Source: Ramlibacter sp.
GTDB lineage: Bacteria > Pseudomonadota > Gammaproteobacteria > Burkholderiales > Burkholderiaceae_C
Length of the DNA: 42,026 bases
Assembly (NCBI GenBank): GCA_029237735.1
Contig: JAQZBU010000080.1
Coordinates: forward strand, 1-42,026
Direction: 5' to 3'
Shown: positions 1 to 9,181 of the stretch, one piece after another
Layout of the letters: every line of letters starts with the position of its first letter
How positions within the stretch are numbered: the first letter of the stretch is position 1
Translations under genes and position numbers: made by a program
The notes under the pieces: generated by a model
Told to the model about the DNA's origin: nothing
Seen by the model: only the letters and a program-made list of their open reading frames with translations
Databases searched by the model: none

Positions 1-207
1 ACAACGGCCGTGCTCAACGCGGCCAACGAGGTCGCCGTGGCGGCTTTCCTGGACACCCGAATCCGGTTCGACCAGATCCACCACGTCAATGTTGCAACTT
101 TGGAGGCGGTTACAGCCTCCAACCCCCAATCGCTGGATGATCTGCTGGCCCTCGACGCGCGTTCTCGCGATGCCGCGGAACACGCCATCTCCCGGCTTCG
201 CAACTGA
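1..207 (+). CDS. dxr: 1-deoxy-D-xylulose 5-phosphate reductoisomerase, C-terminal fragment
   Basis: The reading frame is open from the first base and ends in TGA at 205-207. It contains [14 protein letters not shown], the conserved motif near the C-terminal domain of Dxr, followed by the usual helical tail. Dxr makes 2-C-methyl-D-erythritol 4-phosphate in the MEP isoprenoid pathway in the cytoplasm. Only the last 68 or so residues are inside the window, so neither start nor catalytic residues can be judged. It lies 17 bp before rseP, the order dxr-rseP-bamA being standard in beta- and gammaproteobacteria. The GTG at 10 is internal, not a start. Confidence 0.93.
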   Translation, partial: TTAVLNAANEVAVAAFLDTRIRFDQIHHVNVATLEAVTASNPQSLDDLLALDARSRDAAEHAISRLRN

Positions 208-224
208 CCCTGGACACGCCAAGC

Positions 225-1434
225 ATGTTGACTATCGTCGCTTTCGTCGTCGCCCTCGGGCTGCTTATCGCCGTACACGAGTACGGCCACTACCGTGTGG
301 CCGTGGCATGCGGCGTGAAGGTGCTGCGGTTTTCCGTGGGCTTCGGCAGAACCTTGTACAGCTGGAAACCCCGAAAGCAGAAGCCGGGACAGGACACGGA
401 ATTCGTCATCGGCGCCTTCCCGCTGGGCGGCTACGTGAAGATGCTGGATGAGCGCGAGGGGCCGGTTCCCCCGGAGGAGCGGCATCTGGCCTTCAACACG
501 CAACCACTGAAATCCCGGGCGGCCATCGTCGCCGCGGGGCCGGCCGCCAACTTGCTGCTGGCCATCGTGCTGTATGCGGCGGTGAACTGGTACGGTGTCG
601 AGGAGCCCAAGCCCGTCCTCGCGAGCCCGGTGCCTGGATCGGTCGCGGACCAGGCGGGGCTGCGCGGCGGCGAAGCCGTGCAGAAGGCAGGCTTTGAAGG
701 GGAGGACTTGCAGCCGGTCCGCTCGTTCGAAGAGCTGCGTTGGCTGCTCACGCGCGGCGCTCTGGATGGCCGCGATGTGCGGCTTCAGCTGGACGCCGGC
801 CGCGAGGCGCTGCTGGCACTGGGCCAGATTTCCTCGCGCGAGGCAGACGCGCAGCTGTTTCGCAGAATAGGCATTGTGGGGCCGTGGACGCCGCCGGTGA
901 TCGGCGATGTCATGGAGGGCGCCGCCCGCCGCGCCGGCCTGGTCAAGGGCGACCTGGTCGTAGCCGTCGGCAGTACGCAGGTGGTGGACGGCCAGCAGCT
1001 GCGAGAGATCATCCGGTCCAGTGTTCAGGGCGGCAAGGCTGCCGCACAGGCGTGGCAGGTGCAGCGCACCGGCCGGACGCTGGAGATACAGGTCCAGCCA
1101 GACACCGTGCAGGATCCGGCCACTTCCACGGCCATCGGCCGCATCGGCGCCTTCGTGGGCTCGCCGCCCGAGTTCACCACCGTGCGCTACGGGCCGGTGG
1201 AGGGCCTGTGGAAGGGCGTGCAGCGCACCTGGGAGGTCTCGTTGCTCACACTGCGCATGATGGGCCGCATGGTGGTGGGCGAAGCTTCGCTCAAGGTATT
1301 ATCTTTGGGAGGCTGTGACAGGCAAGAGCGTCTCCGACGCCTGGATGGAGCGCCTGCAGCGGGGCGGGGTGGCGGTGCTGCTGTTGATGATGACGATTGC
1401 ACTCTTCAACGACGTCACCCGTCTCTTTGGTTAA
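225..1434 (+). pseudogene. rseP: Site-2 zinc protease RseP, broken by internal deletion and frameshift
   Basis: RseP is the inner-membrane intramembrane protease that cleaves anti-sigma-E factor after DegS. The ATG at 225 opens a clear match: membrane helix 1 with the zinc motif HEYGH (residues 18-22), GGYVKMLDE, then the PDZ region (about 115-310) and GRMVVGEASLK ending at base 1295. There the frame is lost. From 1297 another frame reads YYLWEAVTGKSVSDAWMERL and ends with ALFNDVTRLFG and TAA at 1432-1434, the normal C-terminus. From memory of homologues about 50 residues are missing, among them the NLSGPLTI segment, a membrane helix and the LPVLDGGH motif carrying the third zinc ligand. The uninterrupted frame runs on to 1580 as nonsense overlapping bamA. 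As written the gene cannot make active protease; since RseP is essential in several species, an assembly error is possible. Confidence 0.9.
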
Positions 1435-1494
1435 CCTTTTGTGGCTGCTGCCTGCTAATTCGCCCCGGGGGCGTTGCGGGGCCAACCTTGATTC

Positions 1495-3789
1495 ATGAAA
1501 AAACAATTCAAGCGCTTTCGCGTGCGTACAGTTTCGGCCATGGTTGCCATGGCCTTCGTGGCCAACGCATGGGCGGTTGACCCGTTCACGGTGCGCGACA
1601 TCCGCGTCGAGGGCCTGCAGCGCGTCGAGCCCGGCACGATCTTCGCATCGCTGCCTTTTCGCATCGGTGACCAGTACAACGACGAAAAGGGATCGGCGGC
1701 GATCCGCGCGCTGTTCGGCCTGGGCCTGTTCAAGGACGTCCGGCTGGAGACCCTGGGTGACGTGCTGGTGGTGATCGTCGAGGAGCGGCCCACCATCGCC
1801 GACGTCGAGTTCGTCGGCTTGAAGGAGTTCGACAAGGACGCCCTGAAGAAGGCCCTGCGCGAGATCGGCCTCACCGAAGGCCGGCCATATGACCAGAGCC
1901 TCGCCGATCGCGCCGAGCAGGAGCTCAAGCGCCAGTACATCAACAAGAGCCTGTACGGCGCCGACGTGGTGACCACCGTCACCCCGATCGAGCGCAATCG
2001 CGTCAACCTCACCTTCACGGTGACGGAAGGCGAGCCCGCCCGCATCAAGGAAATCCGCATCGTCGGCAACAGCGCTTTCAGCGAATCGACGCTCAAGGGC
2101 CTTTTTGACCTGGACACCGGTGGCATGCTGTCCTGGTACACCAAGTCCGACCGCTACGCTCGCGCCAAGCTCAACGCCGACATGGAGGCGCTGCGCGCCT
2201 ATTACCTCTCGCGTGGGTATCTCGAGTTCCGCATCGACTCCACCCAGGTGGCGATTTCCCCGAACAAGCAGGACATCACCATCACCGTGAATATCACGGA
2301 GGGCCAGCGGTATGTCGTCTCGGCCGTGCGGCTCGAGGGTAACTACCTGGGCAAGGAAGAAGAGTTCAAGTCACTGGTCAAGATCGTGCCCGGCGAGCCC
2401 TACAACGCCGACAAGGTGGCCGAGACGACGAAAGCCTTCACGGATTATTTCGGCAACTTCGGCTATGCCTTCGCCAACGTGGCAGCCCGCCCGGAGATCG
2501 ACCGCGCCAATAGCCGCGTGGCGTTCACGCTCGTGGCCGACCCGTCGCGGCGCGCCTACGTGCGTCGCATCATCATCGGCGGCAACAACCGCACGCGCGA
2601 CGAAGTGATCCGGCGCGAGTTCCGCCAGTTCGAATCTTCCTGGTACGACGGCGACAAGATCAAGCTCTCGCGCGACCGCATCGACCGACTTGGCTACTTC
2701 AAGGAAGTGAATGTCGAGACCGTCGACGTGCCGGGTGCGCCCGACCAGGTCGATCTGGCCATCAATATCGTGGAAAAGCCCACTGGCAGCCTGCAGCTGG
2801 GCGCCGGGTTCTCCAGCGCCGAGAAGCTGGCGCTGTCGTTCTCGGTCAAGCAGGAAAATGCCTTCGGAACCGGCAACTACCTGGGCATCGAAGTCAACAC
2901 CAGCAAGTACAACCGGACGATCGTCTTCAGCACCGTCAACCCGTATTTCACGCCCGACGGCGTCTCGCGCGCGATCGACCTCTACCACCGCAGCTCCAAG
3001 CCGTACGAGGAGCAGGGCGGCAACTATCAGCTCTCCACCACCGGCGCCGGCGTGCGCTTCGGCGTGCCCTTCTCCGAGCTGGACACCGTTTTCTTCGGCG
3101 GCAGCCTGGAGCGCGTCGAAATCAAGCCCGGCACCAACATCCCCGCGGCTTACCTGGATTACGCCGAGCGCTTCGGCTACACGAGCACATCGGTCCCGCT
3201 TTCGATCGGCTGGGGCCGCGACAGCCGGGACAGCGCAATCGCGCCCACGAGCGGACGTTACCAGCGGGTGTCCGGCGAGCTCGGCGTGGCCGGGGACGCG
3301 CGGTATGTGCGGGGCAATTACCAGTTCCAGCAGTACATCCCCCTCAACAAGCAGTTCACCGTGGCATTCAACAGCGAACTCGGCTGGGGCAAGGGCCTGG
3401 GCGACCGGCCTTTCCCGGTGTTCAAGCACTTCTATTCGGGCGGCCTGGGTTCGGTGCGAGGCTTCGACCAGGGTACGCTGGGCCCGCGTGATGTCACGGG
3501 CTCGACGATCGGCGGACCCAAGAAGATCACCCTGAACGCGGAAATCATCACGCCGTTCCCCGGCGCCGGCAACGACCGCAGCCTGCGTGCTTTCGGCTTC
3601 ATCGATGCCGGCAACGTGTATGGCGAGAACGAGAAGCTCCGCGTGAGCGAGTTGCGGGCGTCGGTGGGCCTTGGCCTGTCCTGGATCTCGCCGATCGGTC
3701 CCCTGCGGCTGGCGGCGGCCTATCCGGTGCGCAAGTTCGCTGGCGATAGAATCCAGAAATTGCAATTCCAGATCGGGACCTCTTTCTAA
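1495..3789 (+). CDS. bamA: Outer membrane protein assembly factor BamA
   Basis: This 764-residue protein is the core of the BAM complex that folds and inserts beta-barrel proteins into the outer membrane. A signal peptide covers about residues 1-27 (hydrophobic stretch ending AWA before VDPF). Five POTRA domains follow to about residue 430, with FTVRDIRVEGLQRVEPGTIF as the start of the first. The C-terminal half is an Omp85 barrel with the GGLGSVRGFDQGTLGPR segment, matching the VRGF/Y motif of the lid loop, and it ends in the barrel signal GTSF with terminal Phe. Its length is normal. Its stop codon overlaps the start of skp, its usual partner gene. Confidence 0.97.
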   Translation: MKKQFKRFRVRTVSAMVAMAFVANAWAVDPFTVRDIRVEGLQRVEPGTIFASLPFRIGDQYNDEKGSAAIRALFGLGLFKDVRLETLGDVLVVIVEERPTIADVEFVGLKEFDKDALKKALREIGLTEGRPYDQSLADRAEQELKRQYINKSLYGADVVTTVTPIERNRVNLTFTVTEGEPARIKEIRIVGNSAFSESTLKGLFDLDTGGMLSWYTKSDRYARAKLNADMEALRAYYLSRGYLEFRIDSTQVAISPNKQDITITVNITEGQRYVVSAVRLEGNYLGKEEEFKSLVKIVPGEPYNADKVAETTKAFTDYFGNFGYAFANVAARPEIDRANSRVAFTLVADPSRRAYVRRIIIGGNNRTRDEVIRREFRQFESSWYDGDKIKLSRDRIDRLGYFKEVNVETVDVPGAPDQVDLAINIVEKPTGSLQLGAGFSSAEKLALSFSVKQENAFGTGNYLGIEVNTSKYNRTIVFSTVNPYFTPDGVSRAIDLYHRSSKPYEEQGGNYQLSTTGAGVRFGVPFSELDTVFFGGSLERVEIKPGTNIPAAYLDYAERFGYTSTSVPLSIGWGRDSRDSAIAPTSGRYQRVSGELGVAGDARYVRGNYQFQQYIPLNKQFTVAFNSELGWGKGLGDRPFPVFKHFYSGGLGSVRGFDQGTLGPRDVTGSTIGGPKKITLNAEIITPFPGAGNDRSLRAFGFIDAGNVYGENEKLRVSELRASVGLGLSWISPIGPLRLAAAYPVRKFAGDRIQKLQFQIGTSF

Positions 3790-4298
3790 TGAAGTATCTG
3801 CCCCGTCAATGCCTGGTCCTTCTTTTTGGCCTGCTTGCGCTCGGCACACAGGCACGGGCCGAGGATTTCCGGGTCGGCTTCGTCAATACCGACAGAATCT
3901 TCCGCGAGGCCAACACGGCCAAGGCCGCGCAGGCCAAGCTGGAGCAGGAGTTCTCCAAGCGCGAGAAGGAGCTGAACGACTTCGGCAACTCGCTCAAGAG
4001 CCTGTCCGAAAGGTTTGAGCGTGAGGCGCCCACGCTGTCCGAGGCCCAACGCACGCAGCGGCAAAAGCAGCTGATCGACCAGGACCGCGATTTCCAGCGC
4101 AAGCGCCGTGAATTCCAGGAAGACCTCAACGCCCGCAAGAACGAAGAGCTCCAGCAGGTGCTCGAGCGCGCCAATCGCGTGGTCAAGCAAGTTGCGGAAG
4201 CGGAGAAGTACGACGTGGTGCTTCAAGAGGCGGTCTACATCAACCCCAAGCACGACATCACCGACAAGGTGATCAAGGCGCTCAACGCCACGAGATGA
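3789..4298 (+). CDS. skp: Periplasmic chaperone Skp/OmpH
   Basis: This is a 169-residue OmpH-family protein. A signal peptide (about residues 1-24, ending QARA) is followed by FRVGFVNTDRIFREA, the typical start of the mature domain, and then a long charged region rich in Lys, Glu, Arg and Gln (about 45-130) that would form the coiled-coil tentacles of the Skp trimer. The C-terminal strand with YDVVLQEAVYINP returns to the body domain. Skp holds unfolded outer-membrane proteins in the periplasm and hands them to BamA, encoded directly upstream with a 1-base overlap. The ATG at 3789 is the only sensible start because it opens the signal peptide. Confidence 0.95.
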   Translation: MKYLPRQCLVLLFGLLALGTQARAEDFRVGFVNTDRIFREANTAKAAQAKLEQEFSKREKELNDFGNSLKSLSERFEREAPTLSEAQRTQRQKQLIDQDRDFQRKRREFQEDLNARKNEELQQVLERANRVVKQVAEAEKYDVVLQEAVYINPKHDITDKVIKALNATR

Positions 4299-4301
4299 AC
4301 G

Positions 4302-5273
4302 GTGCTTCGCCTAGGCGCCATCGTCGAAACGCTCGGTGGTGAGCTTTGCGGTGATGCGGAGCGGACCATCGAAGGTCTTGCGCCGCTCGAGTCGGCTACG
4401 CCCGCACAGCTGAGTTTCCTCAGCAATCCCAAGTACGCGCAGCAACTGGCCACTTCACGGGCGGGGTGCGTCATCGTCGGCCAGGCGCAGCGCGCGGCGG
4501 CACTTGCGCGGGGCGATTGCATCGTCGCCGAACAACCTTACCTGTACTTCGCGCGCGTGACCCAGCTGTGGAAGCGCCAACTGGGCGCCGACACAGGCCC
4601 GGCCGTCCACCCCAGCGCCGTCGTCGACCCGGATGCGGTAATCGATCCCACTGCGCGTATCGGCGCCCTGTGCGTGGTCGAACGTGGTGCCCGCGTGGGC
4701 GCGGGCAGCGTCCTCAGGGCGCGCGTGACGTTGGGCGAGGGCTGCGAAGTAGGCGAGCGCTGCATCATCCATTCCGGCGCAGTGATCGGCGCCGATGGTT
4801 TCGGCTTCGCGCCGAACCAAGGCGCGTGGGAAAAGATCGAGCAGCTCGGCGCCGTTCGCATCGGCAACGACGTGGAGATCGGTGCCAACACGTGCATCGA
4901 CCGCGGCGCGCTGGGAGATACCGTCATCGAGGACGGCGTGAAGCTGGACAACCTGATCCAGATCGCGCACAACGTTCGCATCGGCAAGCACACGGCAATG
5001 GCCGGCTGCGTCGGGGTGGCGGGCAGCGCGACCATCGGCGCGCACTGCACCATCGGCGGCAGTGCGGGCATCCTCGGACATCTCACGCTCGCCGACAACG
5101 TGCACATCTCATCGTTCTCCCTGGTCACACGGTCCATCCTCAAGCCGGGCCACTACACGGGCATCTTTCCCATCGACGACAATGCGGCCTGGGAAAAAAA
5201 CGCGGCGACGCTCAAGCAGTTGCACAAGCTGCGCGAGCGCATCAAGGCCCTGGAAACGAAGAACGAATCATGA
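4302..5273 (+). CDS. lpxD: UDP-3-O-(3-hydroxymyristoyl)glucosamine N-acyltransferase LpxD
   Basis: LpxD adds the second hydroxyacyl chain in lipid A synthesis in the cytoplasm. The 323-residue frame starts at GTG 4302, three bases after the skp stop, with [17 protein letters not shown] as the expected N-terminal domain. From about residue 100 it is built of hexapeptide repeats (left-handed beta helix), for example [20 protein letters not shown]. The catalytic His is in QIAHNVRIG (H223). The C-terminal helix [14 protein letters not shown] is the usual tail. The TGA at 5271-5273 overlaps the start of fabZ, so translation is probably coupled. Length is close to the family norm. Confidence 0.96.
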   Translation: MLRLGAIVETLGGELCGDAERTIEGLAPLESATPAQLSFLSNPKYAQQLATSRAGCVIVGQAQRAAALARGDCIVAEQPYLYFARVTQLWKRQLGADTGPAVHPSAVVDPDAVIDPTARIGALCVVERGARVGAGSVLRARVTLGEGCEVGERCIIHSGAVIGADGFGFAPNQGAWEKIEQLGAVRIGNDVEIGANTCIDRGALGDTVIEDGVKLDNLIQIAHNVRIGKHTAMAGCVGVAGSATIGAHCTIGGSAGILGHLTLADNVHISSFSLVTRSILKPGHYTGIFPIDDNAAWEKNAATLKQLHKLRERIKALETKNES

Positions 5274-5710
5274 TGGACATCCACGAAATCCTGAAGAAAC
5301 TGCCGCACCGCTACCCGATCCTGCTGGTGGATCGCGTGCTCGAGATCGAGCCGGGCAAGCGCATCAAGACGTTGAAGAACGTCACCATCAACGAGCCCTT
5401 CTTCACTGGGCATTTCCCGCACCGCCCCGTCATGCCGGGCGTGCTGATGCTCGAAGCCATGGCCCAATCGGCGGCCCTCCTGTCGTTCGCGGCCGAAGGC
5501 GCCGAGCCGGACCACAAGTCGGTCATCTACTTTGCCGGAATCGATGGCGCGCGCTTCAAGCGGCCAGTCGAGCCGGGTGACCAGCTGGTGATGGATGTAA
5601 GCCTGGAGCGTTCGCGCGCCGGTATCTACAAGTTCAAGGGCGTGGCGCGGGTGGGCGAGCAAGTCGCCTGCGAAGCCGAACTCATGTGCACCATGCGCAC
5701 GCTGCCTTGA
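5270..5710 (+). CDS. fabZ: 3-hydroxyacyl-[acyl-carrier-protein] dehydratase FabZ
   Basis: FabZ dehydrates 3-hydroxyacyl-ACP in fatty acid elongation, competing with LpxA/LpxD for hydroxyacyl-ACP, which is why it sits between them. The 146-residue hot-dog fold protein shows [13 protein letters not shown] near the N-terminus and [21 protein letters not shown], holding the catalytic His (H48) and Glu (E62). Two adjacent in-frame ATG codons (5270 and 5273) are possible starts; the first overlaps the lpxD stop codon. The C-terminus [12 protein letters not shown] is typical. Nothing is unusual in length or composition. Confidence 0.97.
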   Translation: MMDIHEILKKLPHRYPILLVDRVLEIEPGKRIKTLKNVTINEPFFTGHFPHRPVMPGVLMLEAMAQSAALLSFAAEGAEPDHKSVIYFAGIDGARFKRPVEPGDQLVMDVSLERSRAGIYKFKGVARVGEQVACEAELMCTMRTLP

Positions 5711-5723
5711 GGAAGCTTGCAGC

Positions 5724-6512
5724 GTGACGCAAATCCATCCCACGGCCCTGGTCGACCCGCAGGCGCGGATCGACGGCACGGTTTCCGTGGGCCCCTACAC
5801 CGTCATCGGCCCTCATGTCACCATCGAGGGCGGGACAACCGTCGGGGCGCATTGCGTGATCGAGGGCCACACCACGATCGGCCGCGACAACCGGATCTTC
5901 CAGTTCGCATCGCTGGGTGCAATTCCGCAGGACAAGAAGTACGCCGGTGAGCCTTGCGAGCTGGTGATCGGTGAGCGCAACACGATCCGCGAGTTCGTCA
6001 CCTTCAACATCGGCTCTCCCGGCGGCGGCGGCGTGACGCGCATCGGCGACGACTGCTGGATCATGGCCTACACCCACATCGCGCACGATTGCCAGGTAGG
6101 CAACCACGCCACGCTGGCGAACAACACGACGCTCGGCGGCCACGTCGAACTGGGCGAGTGGGTCACGGTGGGGGGCCTCACGGGGATCCACCAGTTCGTC
6201 AAGGTGGGTGCCCAGGTCATGGTGGGTTTTGCCAGCGCAGTTTCCCAGGATGTCCCGCCGTTCATGCTCGTGGACGGCAATCCGCTCGCGGTGCGCGGCT
6301 TCAACGCCGTCGGCCTGCGCCGGCGAGGCTTCAGCGCGGAGCGCATCGCCGCGGTCAAGCAGATGCACAAGCTGCTCTACCGCGAGGGCCGCACGCTGGA
6401 TCAGGCGCGAGCCGCGATCGAGGCGTTGGCCGCCGAGACGCCGGAAGCCGCGCAGGACGTCGCCATGATGAGCGGCTTTCTCGCCGCCGCCGAGCGCGGC
6501 ATCGCCCGCTAG
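5724..6512 (+). CDS. lpxA: UDP-N-acetylglucosamine acyltransferase LpxA
   Basis: LpxA catalyses the first step of lipid A synthesis, acylating UDP-GlcNAc at the 3-OH. The 262-residue protein starts at GTG 5724 with a GGAAG Shine-Dalgarno-like sequence about 8 bases upstream, and begins [16 protein letters not shown]. It is a left-handed beta helix of hexapeptide repeats to about residue 190, followed by the helical C-terminal domain with [17 protein letters not shown]. The catalytic His is in [12 protein letters not shown] (H121). [12 protein letters not shown] is the family signature at the end of the helix. It is followed 2 bases later by lpxB. Confidence 0.96.
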   Translation: MTQIHPTALVDPQARIDGTVSVGPYTVIGPHVTIEGGTTVGAHCVIEGHTTIGRDNRIFQFASLGAIPQDKKYAGEPCELVIGERNTIREFVTFNIGSPGGGGVTRIGDDCWIMAYTHIAHDCQVGNHATLANNTTLGGHVELGEWVTVGGLTGIHQFVKVGAQVMVGFASAVSQDVPPFMLVDGNPLAVRGFNAVGLRRRGFSAERIAAVKQMHKLLYREGRTLDQARAAIEALAAETPEAAQDVAMMSGFLAAAERGIAR

Positions 6513-6514
6513 CC

Positions 6515-7654
6515 ATGGACTCCCCGCGCTTCGCGATGGTCGCCGGTGAGGCGTCCGGCGACCTGCTGGCCGGGCTGCTTCTGGGCGGCCTGCGACGCCG
6601 GTGGCCCCAACTGCGCGCCGTGGGCATCGGCGGGCCGCAGATGGGCCGCGAGGGCTTCGAAGCATGGTGGCCGCATGAGAAGCTGGCCGTGAGCGGTTAT
6701 GTCGAAGTGCTGCGGCATTACCGCGAACTCGTCGGCATCCGCAATGCGTTGCGCGAGCGACTGCTGGCCGAGCGGCCGCAGGTATTCATCGGAGTGGATG
6801 CGCCGGACTTCAACCTCGACCTCGAAGCGGCGCTGAAAGCGCAAGGCATCAAGACGGTGCACTTCGTTTGCCCCTCCATCTGGGCCTGGCGGGCCGAGCG
6901 CGCGGAAAAGATTCGCCGCAGCGCGGACCATGTGCTGTGCGTTTTCCCCTTCGAGCCTGAGTTGCTCGCGCGCCACGGCATCGCGTCCACCTACGTAGGG
7001 CATCCGCTCGCCGCCGTCATCCCCATGGAGCCGGACAAGGCGGCGGCACGTCGCGCGCTGGGGCTGCAGGACGACGATGAGGTGCTCGCCATCCTCCCGG
7101 GCAGCCGGGCCTCGGAGGTGGACTGCCTGGCCCGGCGGTTCTTCGAAGCCGCCCTGCTCGTGCGCAGGGCGCGGCCGGCGATCAGGTTCATCGTGCCGGC
7201 GGTGCCGGCCCGTCGCGCCGCTATCGAGGGCGCGGCGCGCGCCGCGGGCATTTCTGAAGGCCTATCGATCGTCGACGGCCAATCGCACACCGTGCTCGCC
7301 GCCTGCGATCTCGCGTTGGTCGCAAGCGGCACCGCCACCCTCGAGGCCGCGCTCTTCAAGCGGCCGATGGTGATCTCGTACGCGGTGAACTGGCTGAGCT
7401 ATCGCATCATGAAGCCCAAGCAACTTCAGCCTTGGCTGGGCCTGCCCAACATCCTGTGCGGCGATTTTGTCGTACCCGAGTTGATGCAGGATGATGCGAA
7501 ACCCGAGGCGCTGGCTGCGGCGCTCTTGGACTGGCTGGATTCCCCTGCCAGAATGGCGGCCGTACAAGAGAAATTCATGGCGCTGCATCACACCCTGCAG
7601 CGCGATACCGTGCAACTGGCCACCGATGCCATCGAAAAAGTCCTCGAAAGTTGA
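6515..7654 (+). CDS. lpxB: Lipid-A-disaccharide synthase LpxB
   Basis: LpxB joins UDP-2,3-diacylglucosamine and lipid X to the lipid A disaccharide at the inner face of the membrane. The frame from ATG 6515 gives 379 residues, the family's usual length. Recognisable parts are [12 protein letters not shown] at the N-terminus, [44 protein letters not shown] and [19 protein letters not shown], all standard for this GT19 family. The start lies 2 bases after the lpxA stop. Its 3' end overlaps the likely start of rnhB by 29 bases. Confidence 0.96.
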   Translation: MDSPRFAMVAGEASGDLLAGLLLGGLRRRWPQLRAVGIGGPQMGREGFEAWWPHEKLAVSGYVEVLRHYRELVGIRNALRERLLAERPQVFIGVDAPDFNLDLEAALKAQGIKTVHFVCPSIWAWRAERAEKIRRSADHVLCVFPFEPELLARHGIASTYVGHPLAAVIPMEPDKAAARRALGLQDDDEVLAILPGSRASEVDCLARRFFEAALLVRRARPAIRFIVPAVPARRAAIEGAARAAGISEGLSIVDGQSHTVLAACDLALVASGTATLEAALFKRPMVISYAVNWLSYRIMKPKQLQPWLGLPNILCGDFVVPELMQDDAKPEALAAALLDWLDSPARMAAVQEKFMALHHTLQRDTVQLATDAIEKVLES

Positions 7655-8336
7655 GCCGGCCGGCGCTCCCAAGCCGATCAAGACCCGCGCGTCGAAAAAA
7701 TTGCCGGTGTTGCAAGGTCATTTGCCATGGGATCCCATCGGGCTCATGGCGGGTGTCGACGAGGCAGGGCGCGGCCCGCTGGCGGGTCCGGTCGTCGCAG
7801 CTGCGGTGATCCTCGATGACACGAAGCGCATTCGCGGCCTGGCCGACTCAAAAATGCTCACGCCGCTGCAGCGCGACCGCCTGTACGACCAGATCCGCGA
7901 AAAGGCGTTGTGCTGCTCGGTTGCCGAAGCCACGGTCGAGGAAATCGACAGCCTCAACATTCTCTGGGCGACGATGCTCGCGATGAAGCGCGCAGTCGAA
8001 GGCCTGCGACTGAAGCCGGTGAAGGTGCTGGTCGACGGCAATCGCCTCCCCACAATCGACGTGCTGGCCGAAGCGGTGATCGGCGGCGACGCCAAGATCA
8101 AGGCGATCTCGGCAGCTTCGATCCTTGCCAAGGTCCATCGCGACCGGCTGTGCCAGACGCTGCACGATGAATTTCCGCACTACGGTTTCGCGTCGCACAA
8201 GGGCTATGCCACGCCCGAGCACCTCGAAGCGCTGCGCGTGCACGGGGCCTGCCGTCATCACCGCAAGTTCTTCAACCCGGTCGCCGCGACGTTCGTGGAT
8301 GACGAGGGCATCGAGCTCGTGGTCACGGTGTCGTGA
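7626..8336 (+). CDS. rnhB: Ribonuclease HII
   Basis: RNase HII cuts the RNA strand of RNA-DNA hybrids and single ribonucleotides in DNA. The core is clear: [19 protein letters not shown] with the first catalytic Asp-Glu (D45, E46 when counted from ATG 7626), [22 protein letters not shown], the [18 protein letters not shown] segment with metal-binding Asp, and [19 protein letters not shown] 7626 gives 236 residues with a Lys/Pro-rich N-terminal extension and overlaps lpxB; the next plausible start inside the conserved domain (ATG 7747) would cut into it, so 7626 is preferred. Its TGA overlaps the GTG start of the next gene. Confidence 0.93.
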   Translation: MPSKKSSKVEPAGAPKPIKTRASKKLPVLQGHLPWDPIGLMAGVDEAGRGPLAGPVVAAAVILDDTKRIRGLADSKMLTPLQRDRLYDQIREKALCCSVAEATVEEIDSLNILWATMLAMKRAVEGLRLKPVKVLVDGNRLPTIDVLAEAVIGGDAKIKAISAASILAKVHRDRLCQTLHDEFPHYGFASHKGYATPEHLEALRVHGACRHHRKFFNPVAATFVDDEGIELVVTVS

Positions 8337-9148
8337 CTTCCGGCCCCCAGCTCATCAGTTCGGCTGGCAACAGCCTGCTCAAGGACTTGCGCCGCCTCGC
8401 GCATGACAGTCACGCCTACCGCAAGCAGGGGAGGGTATGGTTGGAAGGCGACCATCTCTGCCGCGCCGCGATGGCGCGAGGCATCAAGCCGGAGTTGGCG
8501 GTGTTCGCAGAATCGTTCTGGCCGACCGCCGGACCCGAATGGGCACGGCACGGTGGCAAGGATGTGGTGGTCGCAGATGCGCTTTTCGATTCATTGAGCG
8601 CGCTGGAGTCCCCAGCCCGGATGGGCTTCGTCGTGCCGCTGCCTTCGGCACCCGCCATCGAACCTGATGCTCCCACCGTGATCCTGGATCGGCTGCAGGA
8701 TGCCGGAAACGTCGGCTCGATCCTGCGGTGCGCGGCGGCGTTCGGGTTCCGACAGGTGCTCGCGATCAAGGGGACGGCGGGGCTTTGGAGCCCGAAGGTA
8801 TTGCGCGCCGGCATGGGAGCGCATTTCGCGCTGCACCTCGTCGAGGGGCTGGAGCCTTCGTCGCTCGACGCGCTCAAGGTGCCGGTCATCACTACCAGTT
8901 CGCACGAGGGGCAATGGCTGCACTTGCAGAAACTGCCGTGGCCTTGCGCGTGGGCGCTGGGCCACGAAGGGCAGGGTATTGCAGCGGAAATCGCGGCCCG
9001 CTCGCAGCTGGCGGTGCGTATCGTGCAGCCTGGTGGCGAAGAGTCGCTGAACGTCGCTTCGGCCGCGGCGATCTGCCTGCACGCAAGTGCCGCATCCGCT
9101 GGGTCATCGAGTGCGGCCGGCCGCCACGGCGCGCGCAGGTCGGTCTGA
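8333..9148 (+). CDS. TrmH/SpoU-family RNA 2'-O-methyltransferase
   Basis: This 271-residue protein has the SpoU knotted methyltransferase fold. Motif 1 is [20 protein letters not shown] (about 120-140), with the Asn and Arg of the active site; motif 2 is ALGHEGQGI; motif 3 is [20 protein letters not shown] near the C-terminus. The N-terminal part, [15 protein letters not shown] with later VWLEGDHL, is the substrate-binding domain seen in rRNA-modifying members such as RlmB, so a 23S rRNA guanosine or uridine target is likely, but the exact site cannot be read from sequence. GTG 8333 overlaps the rnhB stop, which suggests coupled translation. The Ala/Ser/Arg-rich last 25 residues are unconserved tail. 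Confidence 0.88.
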   Translation: MTSGPQLISSAGNSLLKDLRRLAHDSHAYRKQGRVWLEGDHLCRAAMARGIKPELAVFAESFWPTAGPEWARHGGKDVVVADALFDSLSALESPARMGFVVPLPSAPAIEPDAPTVILDRLQDAGNVGSILRCAAAFGFRQVLAIKGTAGLWSPKVLRAGMGAHFALHLVEGLEPSSLDALKVPVITTSSHEGQWLHLQKLPWPCAWALGHEGQGIAAEIAARSQLAVRIVQPGGEESLNVASAAAICLHASAASAGSSSAAGRHGARRSV

Positions 9149-9181
9149 TGAGTTCACGCCGATTTCCCTGGCCGCGTCCTG

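Noticed and set aside
1296..1580. Continuation of the rseP frame to 1580 as a 451-residue protein
   Set aside because: After 1295 it has no RseP similarity, is rich in Arg, Gly and Asp, and overlaps bamA by 86 bases, while the true C-terminus is readable in another frame ending at 1434.
2371..3855. Long minus-strand frame opposite bamA; likewise 17706-19691 opposite ftsH and 28795-31335 opposite ppk
   Set aside because: These are open only because of GC-rich codon bias on the opposite strand; their proteins are Arg/Ala/His/Gly-rich with no domain, and the plus-strand genes are certain.
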